Assembly: GCA_009691105.1 (NCBI GenBank)
Contig: SHVU01000014.1
Coordinates: forward strand, 1-49,666
Reading direction: 5' to 3'
Source of the DNA: Rhodospirillales bacterium
Lineage (GTDB): Bacteria > Pseudomonadota > Alphaproteobacteria > Rhodospirillales > SHVU01
Length of the DNA stretch: 49,666 nucleotides
Positions within the stretch are counted from its first letter, which is position 1, and the number at the start of each line of letters is the position of its first letter. The notes under the pieces were generated by a model. The model was not told the origin of the DNA. It was given only the letters and a program-made list of their open reading frames with translations, and did no database searches. Of this stretch, positions 9,877-19,365 are shown piece after piece. The translations under genes and the position numbers were made by a program.

Positions 9877-11220
9877 ATGGCTTCTGCCGCCGAGCAACTG
9901 GCCGCCAATATCAATTTCGGCGCCTTCGCCAAGGCGACGGAACTCAAGAAACGGATCTGGTTCACGCTCGGGGCGCTGATCGTCTACCGGCTCGGCACCT
10001 ACATTCCGCTGCCCGGTATCGACGCGACCGTCATTCGCGAAATCATCGACCGCCAAGGCGGCGGCATTCTCGGCATGGTCAACATGTTCTCGGGCGGTGC
10101 GCTCGGACGCATGGCGATCTTCGCCCTGAACATCATGCCGTACATCTCGGCCTCCATCATCATGCAGCTGATGTCGGCGGTCTCGCCGCACATCGAAGCG
10201 CTGAAGAAGGAAGGCGATACCGGACGCAAAAAGATCAATCAATACACGCGGTATTTGACGGTCATCATCACCGCGCTTCAAGCCTACGGCATCGCCGTCG
10301 GACTTGAGGGGATGTCATCGTCGGTCGGATCGGCGGTCGCCGATCCAGGCTGGTTCTTCCGCATCACGACCATCGTCACGCTGGTCGGCGGCACCATGTT
10401 CTTGATGTGGCTCGGCGAACAGATCACGGCGCGCGGCGTCGGCAACGGAATTTCGTTGATCATCTTTGCCGGTATTGCCGCGGACCTGCCCAGTGCCCTT
10501 GTCGGGACTCTCGAAATGGGTAGGACTGGGGCGCTCTCGCCGTTCTTGATCGTCTTGATGTTGATGATGGCCTTGGTCGTGATCTTCGTAATCGTGTTCG
10601 TGGAACGCGCTCAGCGCCGCATCCTCGTCCAGTATCCCAAACGTCAGATGGGCACCCGCATGGTCGGGGGCGACAGCTCGCATCTGCCGCTCAAGATCAA
10701 TTCGGCCGGCGTCATTCCGCCGATCTTCGCGTCGGCGTTGCTGCTGATGCCCGTCACCATCATGAGCCTGTCGGCCGGTCAGGGGCCGCAGTGGCTGAAC
10801 GACATCGTCGCCTATCTTCAGCACGGCCAGCCGCTGTATTTGGCGATCTACGTCAGCCTCATCGTCTTCTTCGCGTTCTTCTATACCGCGGTCGTTTTCA
10901 ACCCGACCGAGACCGCCGACAACCTTAAGAAGTACGGCGGCTTCGTTCCGGGGATTCGGCCAGGCAAGAACACGGCCGATTATCTCGACTACGTGCTGAC
11001 GCGACTCACCGTGCTAGGCGCCTTGTATCTTGCGGTTATTTCGGCCTTGCCCGAAATCATGATCTCGCGCTTTGCGGTTCCGTTCTATTTCGGCGGCACG
11101 TCATTGCTGATCGTCGTTTCGGTGACCATGGATACGGTCGCCCAGATTCAATCCCATCTGCTGGCCCATCAATACGAGGGGCTGGTCAAAAAGGCGAAGC
11201 TCAGAGGTCGCCGCGGATGA
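9877..11220 (+). CDS. secY: Protein translocase subunit SecY
   Basis: The 447-residue product has ten hydrophobic segments and SecY landmarks: the plug-side IYRLGTYIPLPGID near residues 31-44, RGVGNGISLIIFAGI, QRRILVQYPKRQMGTRM in the cytosolic C4 loop, and TADNLKKYGGFVPGIRPGK with TADYLDYVLTRLT after it. It forms the inner-membrane channel for Sec export. As usual it lies in the spc group after rplO, and its stop overlaps the adk ATG by 4 bases. Confidence 0.98.
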   Translation: MASAAEQLAANINFGAFAKATELKKRIWFTLGALIVYRLGTYIPLPGIDATVIREIIDRQGGGILGMVNMFSGGALGRMAIFALNIMPYISASIIMQLMSAVSPHIEALKKEGDTGRKKINQYTRYLTVIITALQAYGIAVGLEGMSSSVGSAVADPGWFFRITTIVTLVGGTMFLMWLGEQITARGVGNGISLIIFAGIAADLPSALVGTLEMGRTGALSPFLIVLMLMMALVVIFVIVFVERAQRRILVQYPKRQMGTRMVGGDSSHLPLKINSAGVIPPIFASALLLMPVTIMSLSAGQGPQWLNDIVAYLQHGQPLYLAIYVSLIVFFAFFYTAVVFNPTETADNLKKYGGFVPGIRPGKNTADYLDYVLTRLTVLGALYLAVISALPEIMISRFAVPFYFGGTSLLIVVSVTMDTVAQIQSHLLAHQYEGLVKKAKLRGRRG

Positions 11221-11876
11221 ACCTGATCCTGTTCGGCCCGCCGGGGGCCGGCAAGGGAACACAGGCGAAGCGACTGCAGGCGGCCTACAACCTGATGCCC
11301 CTTTCCACGGGTGACATGTTGCGGGCCGAGGTCGCTCAAGGATCCGAGCTTGGCCGCAAAGCCAAGTCGATAATGGAGTCCGGTGAGTTGGTTCCTGACG
11401 ACGTGATCATCGACATGATCGCCAAGAAGCTCGACGAACCGGCGAGCGGGGAAGGGGTCATTCTGGACGGCTTCCCGCGAACGGTCGCTCAGGCCGAAGC
11501 CCTCGATACCCTCTTTTGGAAGAAGGGCCGGAGTCTGGATGCGGCCATCGAAATGCGCCTCGACGACGCGACCATTCTGGAGCGAATCACCGGTCGGTTT
11601 GCCTGCGTCCGCTGCGGCGCCGGCTATCACGACCGGTTCAATCGGCCCAAGGTCGACGGGAAGTGCGACGCTTGCGGCAGCGAAGAGTTCTCGCGCCGGG
11701 CGGATGACAAGCGGGATGTTGTCCAGGCCCGGCTTGACGCGTATCGCCGTCAAACCGCGCCGGTTTTGGCGTATTACGGCAAAAAAGGCCTCTTAAAGAG
11801 CTTGGATGGGGGTGCCCCCGTCGAGACAGTCGACAAGGCCATAAAGCGGCTGCTCAGTGCGGCTGGGGCGGGTTGA
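11217..11876 (+). CDS. adk: Adenylate kinase, zinc-LID form
   Basis: The 219-residue enzyme converts ATP + AMP to 2 ADP. The P-loop GPPGAGKGTQ is at residues 7-16, the AMP-binding STGDMLR at 30-36, and the DGFPRT motif at 84-89. The long LID carries four cysteines at about 130, 133, 150 and 153 (CVRCG, CDACG), the pattern of zinc-binding adenylate kinases; E. coli Adk lacks them. It is translationally coupled to secY through an ATGA overlap. The 3' end contains a promoter for the next genes. Confidence 0.97.
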   Translation: MNLILFGPPGAGKGTQAKRLQAAYNLMPLSTGDMLRAEVAQGSELGRKAKSIMESGELVPDDVIIDMIAKKLDEPASGEGVILDGFPRTVAQAEALDTLFWKKGRSLDAAIEMRLDDATILERITGRFACVRCGAGYHDRFNRPKVDGKCDACGSEEFSRRADDKRDVVQARLDAYRRQTAPVLAYYGKKGLLKSLDGGAPVETVDKAIKRLLSAAGAG

Positions 11877-11900
11877 CTTGAGGGGTACAGGCCTTATAAT
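11873..11900 (+). promoter_or_regulatory. Sigma70-type promoter ahead of rpsM-rpsK-rpoA-rplQ
   Basis: TTGACT at 11873-11878 (one mismatch to TTGACA) and a perfect TATAAT at 11895-11900 are separated by 16 bases. The -35 box overlaps the adk stop codon. Transcription would begin near 11907 and leave a leader of about 60 bases before rpsM. This is the clearest promoter in the window. It would let the alpha group be expressed apart from the S10-spc genes. Confidence 0.75.
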
Positions 11901-11926
11901 CAGCCGTTTGCGGGTCGGTGGAAAAA

Positions 11927-11944
11927 CCAAAAATTTAGTTTTGG
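11927..11944 (+). other. Leader hairpin before rpsM
   Basis: CCAAAA at 11927-11932 pairs with TTTTGG at 11939-11944 around a 6-base loop. It lies between the promoter and the AAGGAG ribosome binding site. No U-run follows it, so it is not a terminator. It may affect translation of rpsM; there is no direct evidence of regulation. Confidence 0.4.
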
Positions 11945-11968
11945 ATCAAAGACTAAGGAGCCTTCGCC

Positions 11969-12346
11969 TTGGCGCGTATTGCGGGCGTTAATATTCCTAC
12001 ACAGAAGCGGACAGTTATTGCGCTGCGGTATATCTATGGTATCGGGCCGGCCAAGGCGCGCCAGATTTGCGCGAAGGTCGGCATCCCGGATGCCCGCCGC
12101 GTCTCGGAACTGACCGAAGACGAGATTATCCGCATCCGCGAGATTATCGACGAGAATCATCGGGTCGAAGGCGACCTGCGTCGCGAGGTCGCGATGAACA
12201 TCAAACGGTTGATGGATCTCGGCTGCTATCGCGGCTTGCGTCACCGCCGCGGGCTGCCGGTACGCGGCCAACGGACCCACACCAATGCGCGGACCCGCAA
12301 GGGTCGCGGTCGCACCATCGCCGCGAAGAAAAAAGCTACAAAGTAA
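11969..12346 (+). CDS. rpsM: 30S ribosomal protein S13
   Basis: The 125-residue product begins (M)[20 protein letters not shown] and ends with [18 protein letters not shown] and the basic tail [16 protein letters not shown]13 touches the P-site tRNA and the large subunit. The start is TTG at 11969; no ATG or GTG fits the conserved ARIAGVN start. AAGGAG at 11955-11960, 8 bases upstream, supports this start. It opens the alpha group. Confidence 0.96.
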   Translation: MARIAGVNIPTQKRTVIALRYIYGIGPAKARQICAKVGIPDARRVSELTEDEIIRIREIIDENHRVEGDLRREVAMNIKRLMDLGCYRGLRHRRGLPVRGQRTHTNARTRKGRGRTIAAKKKATK

Positions 12347-12364
12347 GGGACTGCAGGAAATCCG

Positions 12365-12763
12365 ATGTCAACCAAGCCGACAGCTGCGCCGCGTCCCCGT
12401 CGTCGCGAGCGAAAAAACATCGTTTCTGGCGTGGCGCACGTGAACGCCACGTTCAACAACACGATGATCACCATCACGGACGCCCAGGGAAATACGATTG
12501 CCTGGTCGTCGTCGGGAAGCTCGGGTTTCAAGGGTTCCCGCAAATCGACTCCGTACGCGAGTCAGGTCGCGGCCGAAGACGTCGGTCGCAAGGCCATGGA
12601 GCACGGCATGAAAACCCTCGAGGTCGAGGTCAAAGGTCCGGGCTCGGGCCGGGAATCGGCGCTGCGCGCGCTGCAGTCGGTGGGCTTTACCATCACTGCG
12701 ATCCGCGACGTGACTCCGATCCCACACAACGGGTGTCGCCCCCGCAAACGGCGGCGCGTCTAG
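12365..12763 (+). CDS. rpsK: 30S ribosomal protein S11
   Basis: The 132-residue product contains [20 protein letters not shown] and [19 protein letters not shown], and ends in [18 protein letters not shown], all standard for S11. S11 forms part of the platform and the mRNA exit site. In alphaproteobacteria rpoA follows directly without rpsD, as here. Confidence 0.98.
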   Translation: MSTKPTAAPRPRRRERKNIVSGVAHVNATFNNTMITITDAQGNTIAWSSSGSSGFKGSRKSTPYASQVAAEDVGRKAMEHGMKTLEVEVKGPGSGRESALRALQSVGFTITAIRDVTPIPHNGCRPRKRRRV

Positions 12764-12789
12764 TCTATCGGTTTGGTTTGAGCGTCGTC

Positions 12790-12818
12790 GGTCCGGGGCG
12801 CTGTGGCGGCCCTGGACC
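12790..12818 (+). other. GC-rich hairpin between rpsK and rpoA
   Basis: GGTCC (12790-12794) and GGGC (12796-12799) pair with GCCC (12809-12812) and GGACC (12814-12818), giving a 9-bp stem with one internal mismatch and a 9-base loop. No U-run follows, so it is unlikely to stop transcription on its own. It is the only sizeable gap in the alpha group and may be a processing or translation-control element. Confidence 0.4.
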
Positions 12819-12881
12819 GGGGATTAAAGCTCTTGAGAATGGGCGCCGCGCGGCGGCGAATCGAGCATGAGGTCAGAGGTC

Positions 12882-13898
12882 GTGATTCAGAAAAATTGGC
12901 AAGATTTGATCAAACCGACCAAGCTTTCGGTCGTCCCCGGCGCTCACGACAAGCGTCATGCCACGATCGTTGCTGAGCCGCTCGAGCGAGGGTTTGCGCT
13001 GACGCTTGGCAACTCAATTCGCCGGGTGCTCATGTCGTCGCTTCAGGGCGCGGCCATCACCTCGGTGCAGATCGAAGGCGTGCTCCACGAGTTCTCGTCG
13101 ATTCCAGGCGTCCGCGAGGACGTGACCGATATCGTCCTGAACCTGAAGTCGATGGGCTTGCGCATGTCCAACGACGGCCCAAAGCGGATGACGCTGAAGG
13201 CTGGAGGTCCGGGTGAAATCCGCGCCTCCATGATCGAGACCGGTCACGACATCGAGATCATGAATCCGGAACTCGTGATTTGTACGCTCGATCGTAATGC
13301 CCGGATTTCGATGGAAATGACCGTCGAAAGCGGCAAGGGCTACGTTGCCGCCGCCCAGAACCGCGCCGAAGACGCGCCGATCGGATTGATCCCGGTCGAT
13401 GCCGTGTATTCGCCGGTTCGCAAAGTGGCGTACCGCGTCGAGAACACCCGCGTCGGTCAAGTCACCGACTACGACAAGCTGTCGATCGAGATCACGACCA
13501 ACGGCGCCGTTACGCCCGAAGACGCCGTGGCTCTCGCCGCCCGCATCCTGCAAGACCAGCTCCAGCTCTTCATCAACTTCGAAGAGCCGCAGGTCGCCAG
13601 TGGCGCCGAAGCCCACGAAGAATTGCCGTTCAACAAGCATCTTCTCCGCAAGGTCGACGAGCTCGAGCTCTCGGTCCGCTCGGCCAATTGCTTGAAGAAC
13701 GACAACATCATCTACATCGGCGACCTCGTGCAGCGTTCCGAAGCGGAAATGCTGCGCACCCCGAACTTCGGACGGAAGTCGCTGAACGAAATCAAAGAAG
13801 TTCTGGCGCAGATGGGCCTGCATCTCGGCATGCAGATCCAGAACTGGCCGCCTGAAAACATCGAAGACTTGGCCAAGCGGCTCGAAGAGCCGTACTAG
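12882..13898 (+). CDS. rpoA: DNA-directed RNA polymerase subunit alpha
   Basis: The N-terminal domain (about residues 1-230) has [20 protein letters not shown] and dimerises to start RNA polymerase assembly. The C-terminal domain, with [19 protein letters not shown] and [16 protein letters not shown], contacts UP elements and activators. The start is chosen as GTG 12882 because homologues begin MIQKNWQ and AGAGG precedes it. An ATG at 12867 would add five residues and has no ribosome binding site. It lies between rpsK and rplQ. Confidence 0.96.
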   Translation: MIQKNWQDLIKPTKLSVVPGAHDKRHATIVAEPLERGFALTLGNSIRRVLMSSLQGAAITSVQIEGVLHEFSSIPGVREDVTDIVLNLKSMGLRMSNDGPKRMTLKAGGPGEIRASMIETGHDIEIMNPELVICTLDRNARISMEMTVESGKGYVAAAQNRAEDAPIGLIPVDAVYSPVRKVAYRVENTRVGQVTDYDKLSIEITTNGAVTPEDAVALAARILQDQLQLFINFEEPQVASGAEAHEELPFNKHLLRKVDELELSVRSANCLKNDNIIYIGDLVQRSEAEMLRTPNFGRKSLNEIKEVLAQMGLHLGMQIQNWPPENIEDLAKRLEEPY

Positions 13899-13927
13899 AC
13901 AGTGGCATCGGCCACAGAGAAGGCGTC

Positions 13928-14371
13928 ATGAGGCACCGTAACAGCGGGCGTAAGCTCAACCGAACCGCGAGCCATCGCAAAGCGATGTTCTCTAATATGA
14001 CCGCATCGCTTTTGAGCCACGAGCAGATCAAGACGACTCTGCCCAAGGCGAAAGAGCTGCGGCGGTTCACCGATCAGATGATCACGCTCGGCAAACGGGG
14101 CGGGCTCCACGCGCGCCGCCAAGCGTTGTCCTATTTGAAGGACACCGGCATCGTCGCCAAGCTCTTCGGCCCTCTCGCCGAACGCTATAAGGCGCGGCCC
14201 GGCGGTTACACCCGGGTCCTGAAGGCCGGTTTCCGCTACGGCGACAACGCCGCCATGGCGGTCATCGAGCTGGTCGACCGCGATCCTGCGGCCAAAGGCG
14301 CTGGCGATAAGGCCCGTGTCGAGGCCGAGACCGCGGCCAACGCCGAAGCCGAAGCGGCGACCGCGTCCTAA
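13928..14371 (+). CDS. rplQ: 50S ribosomal protein L17
   Basis: The 147-residue product begins [20 protein letters not shown] and has [19 protein letters not shown] and [19 protein letters not shown]. An Ala/Glu-rich tail of about 25 residues follows, common in this class. It closes the ribosomal run. Only a short hairpin with no U-run (about 14385-14405) separates it from the next gene. Confidence 0.97.
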   Translation: MRHRNSGRKLNRTASHRKAMFSNMTASLLSHEQIKTTLPKAKELRRFTDQMITLGKRGGLHARRQALSYLKDTGIVAKLFGPLAERYKARPGGYTRVLKAGFRYGDNAAMAVIELVDRDPAAKGAGDKARVEAETAANAEAEAATAS

Positions 14372-14421
14372 CCCGGATTCTTTCCCGGCGTCCTTCGGGT
14401 GCCGGTGCTAAACTGTCCGGC

Positions 14422-15831
14422 GTGCGACGTTTCGTCATATCAGCGATCGCGGTTATCGTCGGCCTTGCCGGTGTCTCGGCGGCCACGGCCCAACGCATCC
14501 CCGAAAGCCGCGCGGAAATCCAGATATCCTTCGCTCCCTTGGTACGCGAGACCGCTCCGGCCGTCGTCAACATCTACGCCCGCCGCGTTCAACAGACGCG
14601 GCAATCGCAGCTGCTCAATGATCCGTTCTTTCGCCGGTTCTTCGGCGAGAATTTGAACCTCGCGCCGGCCGAGCCGCGCATTCAAAACTCGCTCGGCTCC
14701 GGCGTCATCCTTCGGGCCGACGGCGTGGTCGTCACCAACAATCACGTCATCGAAGGCGCCGACCAGATCACGGTCGTGCTGGCCGACCGTCGAGAATTAG
14801 AAGCCTCGATCGTCGGCACCGACGAACGAACCGATCTCGCCGTACTCAAGATCGATTCCAAGGGCGAAGCCCTGCGTCATCTCGAGCTTCGCGATTCCGA
14901 TCAGATCGAGGTCGGTGACTTAGTGCTCGCCATCGGCAATCCGTTCGGGGTCGGCCAGACGGTAACCAGCGGCATCGTCTCGGCCTTGGCGCGTACCGAA
15001 GTCGGGGTATCGGACTACAGCTTCTTCATCCAGACCGATGCGGCGATCAATCCGGGAAATTCGGGCGGCGCTCTCGTCACCATGGACGGCAAGCTGGTCG
15101 GGATTAACACGGCAATTTTTTCGCGCAGTGGCGGGTCGTTGGGGATCGGCTTCGCGACGCCGTCGAATATGGTCCGCTCGGTCGTCGCCGGCCTTATGGC
15201 CGGTGGCCGCGTACAACGCCCGTGGCTTGGGGCGACGGGCCAGCGCGTGACCGCCGACATCGCGTCATCCCTCGGCCTGCCGCGTCCCCAAGGTGCTCTC
15301 ATCAACGCCGTCCGGCCGCGCAGTCCCGCCGACCGCGCCGGTATTCGCGCCGGCGATGTCGTCCTAGCCGTCGAAGGCCGCGAAATTGCTGACGCCGCGT
15401 CGCTTCGCTTTCGGGTCGCGACGCTTCCGGTGGGTAGCACCGCGACCTTTGATTTGTGGCGGCGTGGCGGAGCGGAGCGCGTTACCGTGGCCTTGCAGCC
15501 GCCGCCCGAGGATCCGCCGCGTGACGCGGCCGAGCTGACCGGTTCCCATCCCTTCGCGGGAGCGAACGTCGCCAACTTATCGCCGGCGGTCATCGACGAA
15601 ATGGGATTGGATAGCGCCGCGACCGATACTGGTGTCATCATTCAACAGGTTCGCAGCGGCAGTGCCGCGAGTCGTCTCGGCTTTCGCGCCAACGACATCT
15701 TCGGTCAGGTGAATGGCGAGGCGGTCACCGCCGTGGCGCAACTGCGGACGGTTCTGCGGCGCGAAGCAGCCCGCTGGCGCATCACCATTATTCGCGACGG
15801 CCGGTCGATCAGTATGGTGGTCGACCGATGA
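14422..15831 (+). CDS. DegP/HtrA-type periplasmic serine protease
   Basis: The 469-residue product starts at a GTG and has a signal peptide (VRRFVISAIA ... ATAQ, cut near residue 24). The trypsin-like domain has its triad at about His108 (TNNHVIEG), Asp138 (RTDLAVLKI) and Ser214 (INPGNSGGALV), all intact. Two PDZ domains follow (about 265-355 and 375-465), the first with the RSPADRAGIRAGDVVL pattern. Proteins of this kind degrade or chaperone misfolded envelope proteins. Its stop overlaps the rarA start by 4 bases. Whether it is DegP-, DegQ- or DegS-like in role cannot be told from sequence alone. Confidence 0.93.
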   Translation: MRRFVISAIAVIVGLAGVSAATAQRIPESRAEIQISFAPLVRETAPAVVNIYARRVQQTRQSQLLNDPFFRRFFGENLNLAPAEPRIQNSLGSGVILRADGVVVTNNHVIEGADQITVVLADRRELEASIVGTDERTDLAVLKIDSKGEALRHLELRDSDQIEVGDLVLAIGNPFGVGQTVTSGIVSALARTEVGVSDYSFFIQTDAAINPGNSGGALVTMDGKLVGINTAIFSRSGGSLGIGFATPSNMVRSVVAGLMAGGRVQRPWLGATGQRVTADIASSLGLPRPQGALINAVRPRSPADRAGIRAGDVVLAVEGREIADAASLRFRVATLPVGSTATFDLWRRGGAERVTVALQPPPEDPPRDAAELTGSHPFAGANVANLSPAVIDEMGLDSAATDTGVIIQQVRSGSAASRLGFRANDIFGQVNGEAVTAVAQLRTVLRREAARWRITIIRDGRSISMVVDR

Positions 15832-17120
15832 GCACGTTGTTCGAAGCCGAAGCTCCGCGCCCGCTCGCCGATCGCTTGCGCCCGACCGCGCTCGAGCAGG
15901 TCGTGGGGCAGGACCATTTGTTGGGCCACGAAGGTCCGATCGGGCGAGCCGCGGCTACGGGCCGCATTCAATCGATGATCCTGTGGGGGCCGCCCGGTTC
16001 GGGCAAGACGACGATCGCGCGGTTGCTGTCCGACCGGACCAAGCTGCATTTCGAACCGCTCTCGGCGGTGTTCTCCGGCGTCGCCGATTTGCGACGTGTC
16101 TTCGATGCCGCCCGCAAGCGCCGCGGCATGGGCGAAGGCACGCTGCTCTTCGTCGATGAAATCCATCGCTTCAACCGGGCTCAGCAGGACAGCTTCCTGC
16201 CCTATGTCGAGGACGGCACCGTCGTTTTGATCGGAGCGACGACGGAGAACCCGTCGTTCGAGCTGATCGCGCCGCTTCTATCGCGCTGCCAGGTTCATGT
16301 CCTCAAGCGCCATGACGATGCGGCCCTTGGCGAGCTGTTGGGCCGGGCCGAAGCTCTGATGAAACGCCCGCTGCCGCTTCAGCCCGAGGCGCGGATTGCA
16401 CTGACCGCCATGGCCGACGGTGATGGACGCTTCCTTCTCAACATGGCGGAGACCTTGTTCGAGCTCGGCATGCACCCGCCGCTCGATCCTGCGGCTTTGG
16501 CCGCGATCGTGCAGCGCCGCCTGCCGCTCTACGACAAGGCGCAGGAAGGCCACTACAACCTCATCAGCGCGCTGCACAAGTCGTTGCGCGGTTCGGACAC
16601 CGATGCGGCGCTCTATTGGTTCGCGCGGATGATGGCCGGCGGCGAAGACCCGCGTTACGTTGCCCGCCGCCTGACACGCTTCGCGGTCGAGGATATCGGC
16701 CTTGCCGATCCTCAGGCCTTGGTTCAGTCCCTGGCGGCGTGGGAAACCTATGAGCGGCTCGGCTCACCCGAGGGTGAGCTCGCGCTGGTTCAATGCATCA
16801 TCTATCTCGGCACCGCGCCCAAATCGAATGCCACCTATAAGGCTCACGGCGCCGCGGCGGAGATAGCGCGCGACACCGGCTCGGTGATGCCTCCCAAGCA
16901 CATCCTGAACGCCCCGACGAAGCTCATGAAGGATCTGGGCTACGGCACCGACTATGTCTACGACCACGACACCGAGGAAGGCTTCTCGGGCCAGAGTTAC
17001 TTTCCCGACGGCATGGCCCGTCGACAGCTCTATCGGCCGGGCGAGCGAGGGTTCGAACGCGAGGTCGCCAAGCGCCTCGAATACTGGAACAAGCTCCGCG
17101 ATGCGAAGGCAAAGGACTAG
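15828..17120 (+). CDS. rarA: Replication-associated recombination protein A (RarA/MgsA AAA ATPase)
   Basis: The 430-residue product has a Walker A GPPGSGKTT near residues 54-62, a Walker B LLFVDEIHRFN, and the family sensor motif GATTENPSFE. The C-terminal tetramerisation region includes GEDPRYVARRLTRFAVEDIG and KHILNAPTKLMKDLGYG. RarA acts at stalled replication forks with SSB and the clamp-loader machinery. It is coupled to the protease gene through a 4-base overlap. Length fits the family (about 430-450). Confidence 0.95.
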   Translation: MSTLFEAEAPRPLADRLRPTALEQVVGQDHLLGHEGPIGRAAATGRIQSMILWGPPGSGKTTIARLLSDRTKLHFEPLSAVFSGVADLRRVFDAARKRRGMGEGTLLFVDEIHRFNRAQQDSFLPYVEDGTVVLIGATTENPSFELIAPLLSRCQVHVLKRHDDAALGELLGRAEALMKRPLPLQPEARIALTAMADGDGRFLLNMAETLFELGMHPPLDPAALAAIVQRRLPLYDKAQEGHYNLISALHKSLRGSDTDAALYWFARMMAGGEDPRYVARRLTRFAVEDIGLADPQALVQSLAAWETYERLGSPEGELALVQCIIYLGTAPKSNATYKAHGAAAEIARDTGSVMPPKHILNAPTKLMKDLGYGTDYVYDHDTEEGFSGQSYFPDGMARRQLYRPGERGFEREVAKRLEYWNKLRDAKAKD

Positions 17121-17180
17121 CTATTTCGGCCGTCGCGCCGACCTTGACGGGCGGGGCGGGGGCCAGTAGACGGCGCTGAT

Positions 17181-17868
17181 ATGTCCGCTCTTTTCCCCGC
17201 CATGGCCGGTCTTGGTCTCCATCGTTGTGTCCTTGTACCGGCGATCACGACGGCCGCCGTCACTGGCCTGCTGACCATCATTACCTGCGGTCGTACCCGG
17301 CCGTCATCTTCTCGGGTGACCTCGCGGCGCATCTGCCGCTCGGGATCGGCGCGGCCTTGGTGAGCGCGATCGTGCTCGGCGTCGTCATCGTTTTGTTCGT
17401 GGCGTACCCAGCCGTTATCCCCTATGCCCAGTTCGAACCTAATGTCGTCATCGCCGTCATCGTCGCGACCGCGGCCACCACCTTGACGGACGCGGGACGA
17501 GGCGATGCGATCTTGCCGACGATCATCATCCTGATGCCGCTGTGCACGCTGCTGATCGGGAACCTTATCCGGTACGCACCCTTTCCGGTCATCGCCTGGT
17601 TACTCGCCGGCGTTGGCTGGTTCCTGATCCGAGCGGCATTCTCATCGGCGGCGGGCCGGCCTTTGGAGTGGGACACGATCGGTTCCTTCTGGGAGCCGGC
17701 GACCATCGTCCGCTGGCTTCCCGCCCTTGTCGGAGGGCTTGTGTTGTGGGGCCTGCAGCGGCGGCGCAGCCACTACATGAACATGCCCGCTATGTTGGCG
17801 TGATGGTCGCCGCGTTCTGGATCATCGCCCTAGCGAATGGAATTCCGATCGAGCGCTTGAAAGCCTAG
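17181..17868 (+). pseudogene. SulP-family anion permease, broken N-terminal part
   Basis: Three reading frames in turn give SulP-like sequence. Frame 3 from ATG 17181 gives VTGLLTIIT, frame 2 from about 17291 gives YPAVIFSGDLAAHLPLGIGAA up to MNMPAML at 17800, and frame 1 gives VMVAAFWIIALANGIPIERLKA, ending at a TAG (17866-17868). The next gene piece continues directly with GWLLGPFSEGGLW, which is how intact relatives read. Two one-base losses and one stop therefore break the gene. The fragment holds several hydrophobic membrane segments. It is either a decayed gene or a badly read one. Confidence 0.8.
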
Positions 17869-17874
17869 GGCTGG

Positions 17875-19365
17875 TTGCTCGGGCCGTTTTCCGAAGGCGG
17901 CCTGTGGTCACTCGATCGTAATCTTGAAGCCGTGACCTTGGCGGCATGGGACATTCTCCCGGGACTTCTGCCGGAATTTGCGACCCTTCTGCTGATCGCG
18001 GCGATCGCCTTTCTTTTGCAGGCGAGCGCCATCGAAATTGCGACGCGCAGCGACATCGAGCTCAACCGCGAGCTTCGCGTTACCGGCATCGCCAATCTGC
18101 TTGCCGGACTAGGCGGCGGACTGCCCGGCTATCATTCGATGAGCGGTTCGGTGCTGACCTACCGCCTCGGCATGCCGATCCGATTCGTCGGATTGGCGAC
18201 CGCGGCTATCTGCGTTGCCGCGCTCATCTTCGGATCGACGGCTCTAGAATGCCTGCCGCGACTGGCCGTCGGCGTCATCCTGTTCTTCATGGGCACCGGA
18301 TTCTTGGTCGAGGCCTTGGGCCGGAATTTGATCCGGATGGATCGGAGCGAGGCTGGCGTCACGCTCCTCGTCTTTCCGGTCATTGTGTTTGCCGGTTTCA
18401 TGGCGGGGATTGGCGTCGGCGTCGCCGCCGCCCTCGTCATATTCGTCGTGAACTATGCGCGGGTTCCGGTGGTCAGCTCGGCGCTGACGGCCGAGACCTA
18501 TCACAGCAACGTCGAGCGGGCTCCGGCGTATGCTCAGATCATCCGCAGCGCTGGTCGATCCGTTTTAGTTCTCAAGCTGCAAGGCTACGTATTTTTCGGG
18601 ACTTCGAATCGTCTCGTCGATCTCGTCCGCGAGAGGTTCGATCAGGCACCATCGCTGCGATTCCTCCTTCTCGACTTTCGGACGGTCAACGGCATCGATT
18701 CTTCGGCGACGGCGAGCTTCGAGAAGCTCAAGCGCTATGCCGAGGAAAGGGGTTTCTGGATCATCTACGTGTCGGTCCAGGAACGGATCGCCGAAGTCCT
18801 GCGTCGGGCTCAGGTCTATGAATCGACCCGGCCCTTGATCCGGGCCTTCACCGATGCCGACCGTGGTCTCGAATGGATCGAGGACCAAATCTTGGTGGCG
18901 GGCGGCATCGCGGTGGAATCCCAGAATTCTGTCATCGCCGAGCAGCTCTCGCAGATCTTTCCTGACGCCAACGAAGCTCGCGAGTTTCAGTCCCGCCTCG
19001 AGGCCTTCGACCATTGCCAGGGAGATATCATGGTTCGCCAAGGCGCGGCCTCGGACCATCTGCTCATCGTCGAGTCGGGACGCGTCACGATCGCCCTTGA
19101 ATTGCCGAGCGGCGGAACGGTTCGCTTGCGGACTATGGGACCCGGCACCGTGGTCGGCGAAATCGCGTTCTATTTGGGGACGCCGCGATCGGCATCGGTC
19201 ATTGCCGAAGCCGACACACTGGTGTATCGCCTGACTCGCCAGGCGCTTCTCGATCTCCAGACCTCCCGGCCGCATGTCGCCATTCACTTCCAAGAAGCCA
19301 TGGCGCGGTTGCTGGCCGGTCGCATCGTCGAGACCAACCGCTTGCTGGCGGAGTTGAATTCATGA
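17875..19365 (+). CDS. SulP permease C-terminal part with STAS and cyclic-nucleotide-binding domains (remnant of the broken gene)
   Basis: The 496-residue frame opens just after the TAG at 17866. It holds the second half of the SulP membrane core, including IANLLAGLGGGLPGYHSMSGS and a hydrophobic run near residues 150-195. A STAS domain follows (about 215-325; FLLLDFRTVNGIDSSATASF), then a cNMP-binding domain (about 370-480; VVGEIAFYLGTPRSASV). SulP proteins carry anions such as sulfate or bicarbonate; the cNMP domain would allow second-messenger control. Without its first transmembrane helices it should not transport. It overlaps rluC by 4 bases. The TTG start given is only the first possible one. 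Confidence 0.8.
   Translation: MLGPFSEGGLWSLDRNLEAVTLAAWDILPGLLPEFATLLLIAAIAFLLQASAIEIATRSDIELNRELRVTGIANLLAGLGGGLPGYHSMSGSVLTYRLGMPIRFVGLATAAICVAALIFGSTALECLPRLAVGVILFFMGTGFLVEALGRNLIRMDRSEAGVTLLVFPVIVFAGFMAGIGVGVAAALVIFVVNYARVPVVSSALTAETYHSNVERAPAYAQIIRSAGRSVLVLKLQGYVFFGTSNRLVDLVRERFDQAPSLRFLLLDFRTVNGIDSSATASFEKLKRYAEERGFWIIYVSVQERIAEVLRRAQVYESTRPLIRAFTDADRGLEWIEDQILVAGGIAVESQNSVIAEQLSQIFPDANEAREFQSRLEAFDHCQGDIMVRQGAASDHLLIVESGRVTIALELPSGGTVRLRTMGPGTVVGEIAFYLGTPRSASVIAEADTLVYRLTRQALLDLQTSRPHVAIHFQEAMARLLAGRIVETNRLLAELNS

Noticed and set aside
14385-14405. Possible terminator after rplQ
   Set aside because: The stem is only 5 bp and GC-rich, with no U-run; the protease gene starts 17 bases later.
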